Shown: positions 19,590 to 21,321 of the stretch, piece after piece | Layout of the letters: every line of letters starts with the position of its first letter | Numbering within the stretch: the stretch's first letter is position 1 | Origin: an uncultured Ruminococcus sp. | GTDB lineage: Bacteria; Bacillota; Clostridia; Oscillospirales; Ruminococcaceae | Direction: 5' to 3' | Length of the DNA stretch: 21,321 bases | Assembly (NCBI GenBank): GCA_947589205.1 | Contig: CANQCJ010000012.1 | Span: 1-21,321 of the forward strand | Made by a program: the position numbers and the translations under genes | Notes under the pieces: model-generated | What the model was told of the DNA's origin: nothing | Database searches by the model: none | Seen by the model: only the letters and a program-made list of their open reading frames with translations

Positions 19590-21321
19590 ATGTTAAAAAA
19601 AGCGATCGGTCTGTTTGTCTCGCTTGCCATAGCGATGCAGTCGGTGGCGTTGGGCGCGTTTAGCTATGATGATACGGCGGCTGACGGCACAGAGAACACG
19701 GCGGGGATAACGGACGAAGCGGAAAAAACGGCTGTAGCCGAAAACGATCCGGAATATGGAAGGTATCTCGATGCGTTAAAACGCCTTGAAGAGCGCAAGA
19801 CGCAGGAAAAAAGAACGTTTATGAGCGTTTCGGGCGCGCTCGGCGAAGCGGGCGGCGGTGCACAGACGATAGGCTATACCAACGATTCGCTTATCCATGC
19901 GTCGAAATTTGACGGAATGGACAGAGTGTACGGAATAGACGTTTCCTATTTTCAGCATGATATCGACTGGGAAAAGGTAAAAGCGGACGGGATAGACTTT
20001 GCGATAATAAGAGTGGGCTACCGCGGCTACGGCACGGGCGGTCAGCTGGTGCTCGATTACAAATTCAAGGAAAATATAGATGAAGCGATAGCGGCGGGTC
20101 TCGATGTAGGCGTGTATTTCTACACGCAGGCGATAACGAAAAAGGAGGCCGTTGAGGAAGCGGATTTTGTTTACAATTACATAAAAAATTATAAGCTTCA
20201 GCTTCCGGTATATTTTGACATTGAAAGCGTTGATTATGACGTTGGCAGACTCGACAGCGCGGGGCTTACCAAAGCCGAAAAGACCGAGCTTTGCAAAGCG
20301 TTCTGCGACAGGATAAAGAGCTACGGCTTTGAAGCGGGGGTTTATTCCAATCCTACCTGGCTCAACAACTACATAAACGGTCCGGAGCTTGGCAAGAGCT
20401 ATCCGATATGGCTGGCTAACTATAACATTTACGCTACATATTACAATACATATCATGTGTGGCAGTTTTCCAGCAGCGGCGAGGTAGACGGAATAGACAC
20501 CGCTGTAGATATGAACGTATGGTACCGCGAACCGCAGAGGTTCGGCGTAATAAAAAATCTCGAGCTTGTCACAAACGGCGGCAGCGCGGTTATGACATGG
20601 GATAAGGTTTCCGGCGCAGACAGGTACGAGGTGTACAGATTCGATCCTAAAAACAATACCTATACGAAAATAATCACCACCACGAGAAACCGCGCGTCCT
20701 TTGCGCTTACCGCGGCTGACTGCGGCTATTGCGTAAGGGCGAGACGCACGGTCGGAACAAAGATAGAGTACGGCGATTATTCCGAGGCGGTGTACGCGCT
20801 TGCAAACAGCGTAACGGGACTTACTCTTTCCGCCTCCCGAACGAACATAACCGCAAACTGGCATCCGGATCTTAGCGCGCGCGGATATGAGGTATATTAT
20901 TCCGTCGGCGGCGGAGAATATAAGCTTGCGGGCGAATCGACCCAGCCGTTTTATGTTATAAACGGTCTTGAAAGCGCGAAAAAATATTCGGTAAAGGTAA
21001 GACCTTTCTATTCCTCGGGAGCTTCAAGAAGATACGGCAGCTTCTGCGAGCCAGCAGAGGTCACCACGCAGGCCGCGCCCATTTCGGCGGGAGTGCCGAC
21101 CGAGCTTTACGCGACAGTCGATCCGACAAAGATAAAACTCACATGGAACGCCGTTCCGAACGCCGTAAGCTACAGCGTTTTTAAAAAGACGGACGGAAAG
21201 TACGTCAAGTTTGCCGAAACAAATACTTGCAGCTGCACCGTGAGCAATGAGACAAGCGGCACATACCAGATTCCGGCGGGTGACGAAGAAAATTCTTTCA
21301 CCAACAAGTATACGAGCAGCA
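19590..21321 (+). CDS. Secreted GH25 lysozyme with fibronectin-III-like domains (partial, runs off right edge)
   Basis: 577 codons are in the window with no stop. I used the ATG at 19590, with AAAGGATG about 10 nt upstream; an in-frame ATG at 19578 is possible. A signal peptide is visible (KKAIGLFVSLAIAMQSVALGA, about residues 3-23). A glycoside hydrolase 25 domain spans about 113-325: YGIDVSYFQHDIDW (Asp117), VYFDIES (Asp210, Glu212), GVYSNPTWL, and the late VWQFSSSGEVDGID. These are the catalytic and structural motifs of muramidases cleaving MurNAc-GlcNAc. Fibronectin-III-like repeats follow (LVTNGGSAVMTWDKVSGADR, LTLSASRTNITANWHP, LYATVDPTKIKLTWNAVPN), probably wall or carbohydrate binding. 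Likely roles are wall remodelling or competition. Confidence 0.93.
   Translation, partial: MLKKAIGLFVSLAIAMQSVALGAFSYDDTAADGTENTAGITDEAEKTAVAENDPEYGRYLDALKRLEERKTQEKRTFMSVSGALGEAGGGAQTIGYTNDSLIHASKFDGMDRVYGIDVSYFQHDIDWEKVKADGIDFAIIRVGYRGYGTGGQLVLDYKFKENIDEAIAAGLDVGVYFYTQAITKKEAVEEADFVYNYIKNYKLQLPVYFDIESVDYDVGRLDSAGLTKAEKTELCKAFCDRIKSYGFEAGVYSNPTWLNNYINGPELGKSYPIWLANYNIYATYYNTYHVWQFSSSGEVDGIDTAVDMNVWYREPQRFGVIKNLELVTNGGSAVMTWDKVSGADRYEVYRFDPKNNTYTKIITTTRNRASFALTAADCGYCVRARRTVGTKIEYGDYSEAVYALANSVTGLTLSASRTNITANWHPDLSARGYEVYYSVGGGEYKLAGESTQPFYVINGLESAKKYSVKVRPFYSSGASRRYGSFCEPAEVTTQAAPISAGVPTELYATVDPTKIKLTWNAVPNAVSYSVFKKTDGKYVKFAETNTCSCTVSNETSGTYQIPAGDEENSFTNKYTSS

Noticed and set aside
19776..20864. 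A 362-codon open frame on the minus strand
   Set aside because: It lies opposite the GH25 lysozyme gene, whose catalytic motifs fix the coding strand. No ribosome site or promoter is seen for it.

Overview
The window looks like chromosomal DNA from an anaerobic, endospore-forming Bacillota bacterium, most likely class Clostridia and possibly a gut Oscillospirales/Ruminococcaceae-type genome. The grounds are a bacterial V/A-type ATPase operon, the spore genes yabP and yabQ next to divIC and an S1-domain gene, near-consensus sigma-A promoters with 17-bp spacers, strong AGGAGG ribosome binding sites, frequent TTG starts and DUF4190/DUF2752/DUF4321 membrane proteins. The taxonomic placement is inference. 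I saw no phage, insertion sequence, CRISPR array, rRNA or tRNA.

Layout. (1) 1-8401, minus strand: a V-type ATPase operon read from a consensus promoter (8373-8401) through a hairpin-bearing leader, in the order H(G)-I-K-E-C-F-A-B-D. D runs off the left edge. The K subunit carries the Na+-ligand residues known from Enterococcus hirae NtpK, so a sodium-coupled enzyme is predicted. Subunit E is interrupted by an apparent 1-nt frameshift near 5034-5036. (2) 8441-9484, minus: a diacylglycerol/lipid kinase with its own consensus promoter. (3) 9579-9819, plus: a divergently transcribed 54-residue small gene, followed by a heptanucleotide-repeat hairpin. (4) 9910-12467, plus: a DtxR-like metalloregulator, then yabP, yabQ, divIC, an S1-domain protein and a DUF4321 protein, ending at a strong terminator. 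(5) 12513-13572: a small XRE repressor gene (minus) facing away from a DUF4190-DUF2752 gene pair (plus). Two palindromes bracket the divergent promoters. (6) 13603-14567: a terminator whose loop holds the -10 of the next promoter, an unrecognised gene, and a tail-to-tail overlapping PAP2 phosphatase. (7) 14640-18112, plus: a two-gene heterodimeric ABC exporter with one degenerate ATP site. (8) 18149-19432, plus: a signal-peptidase-like membrane protein without the catalytic serine and with a long acidic Pro/Glu-rich tail, split by a second apparent 1-nt frameshift at 18734-18739. (9) 19469-21321, plus: a secreted GH25 lysozyme with fibronectin-III-like repeats, cut by the right edge.

The genes cover ion-motive ATPase function, lipid phosphorylation/dephosphorylation, sporulation and septum formation, export and wall hydrolysis. 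No gene-free stretch exceeds 300 bases; the longest gaps (8281-8440, 9820-9977, 18113-18251, 19382-19589) hold promoters, hairpins or repeats that are listed. The main points for follow-up are the two frameshifts that share the same one-base-loss signature, the two-palindrome divergent control region, the promoter inside a terminator, the ATPase leader hairpin, and the pseudo-peptidase.
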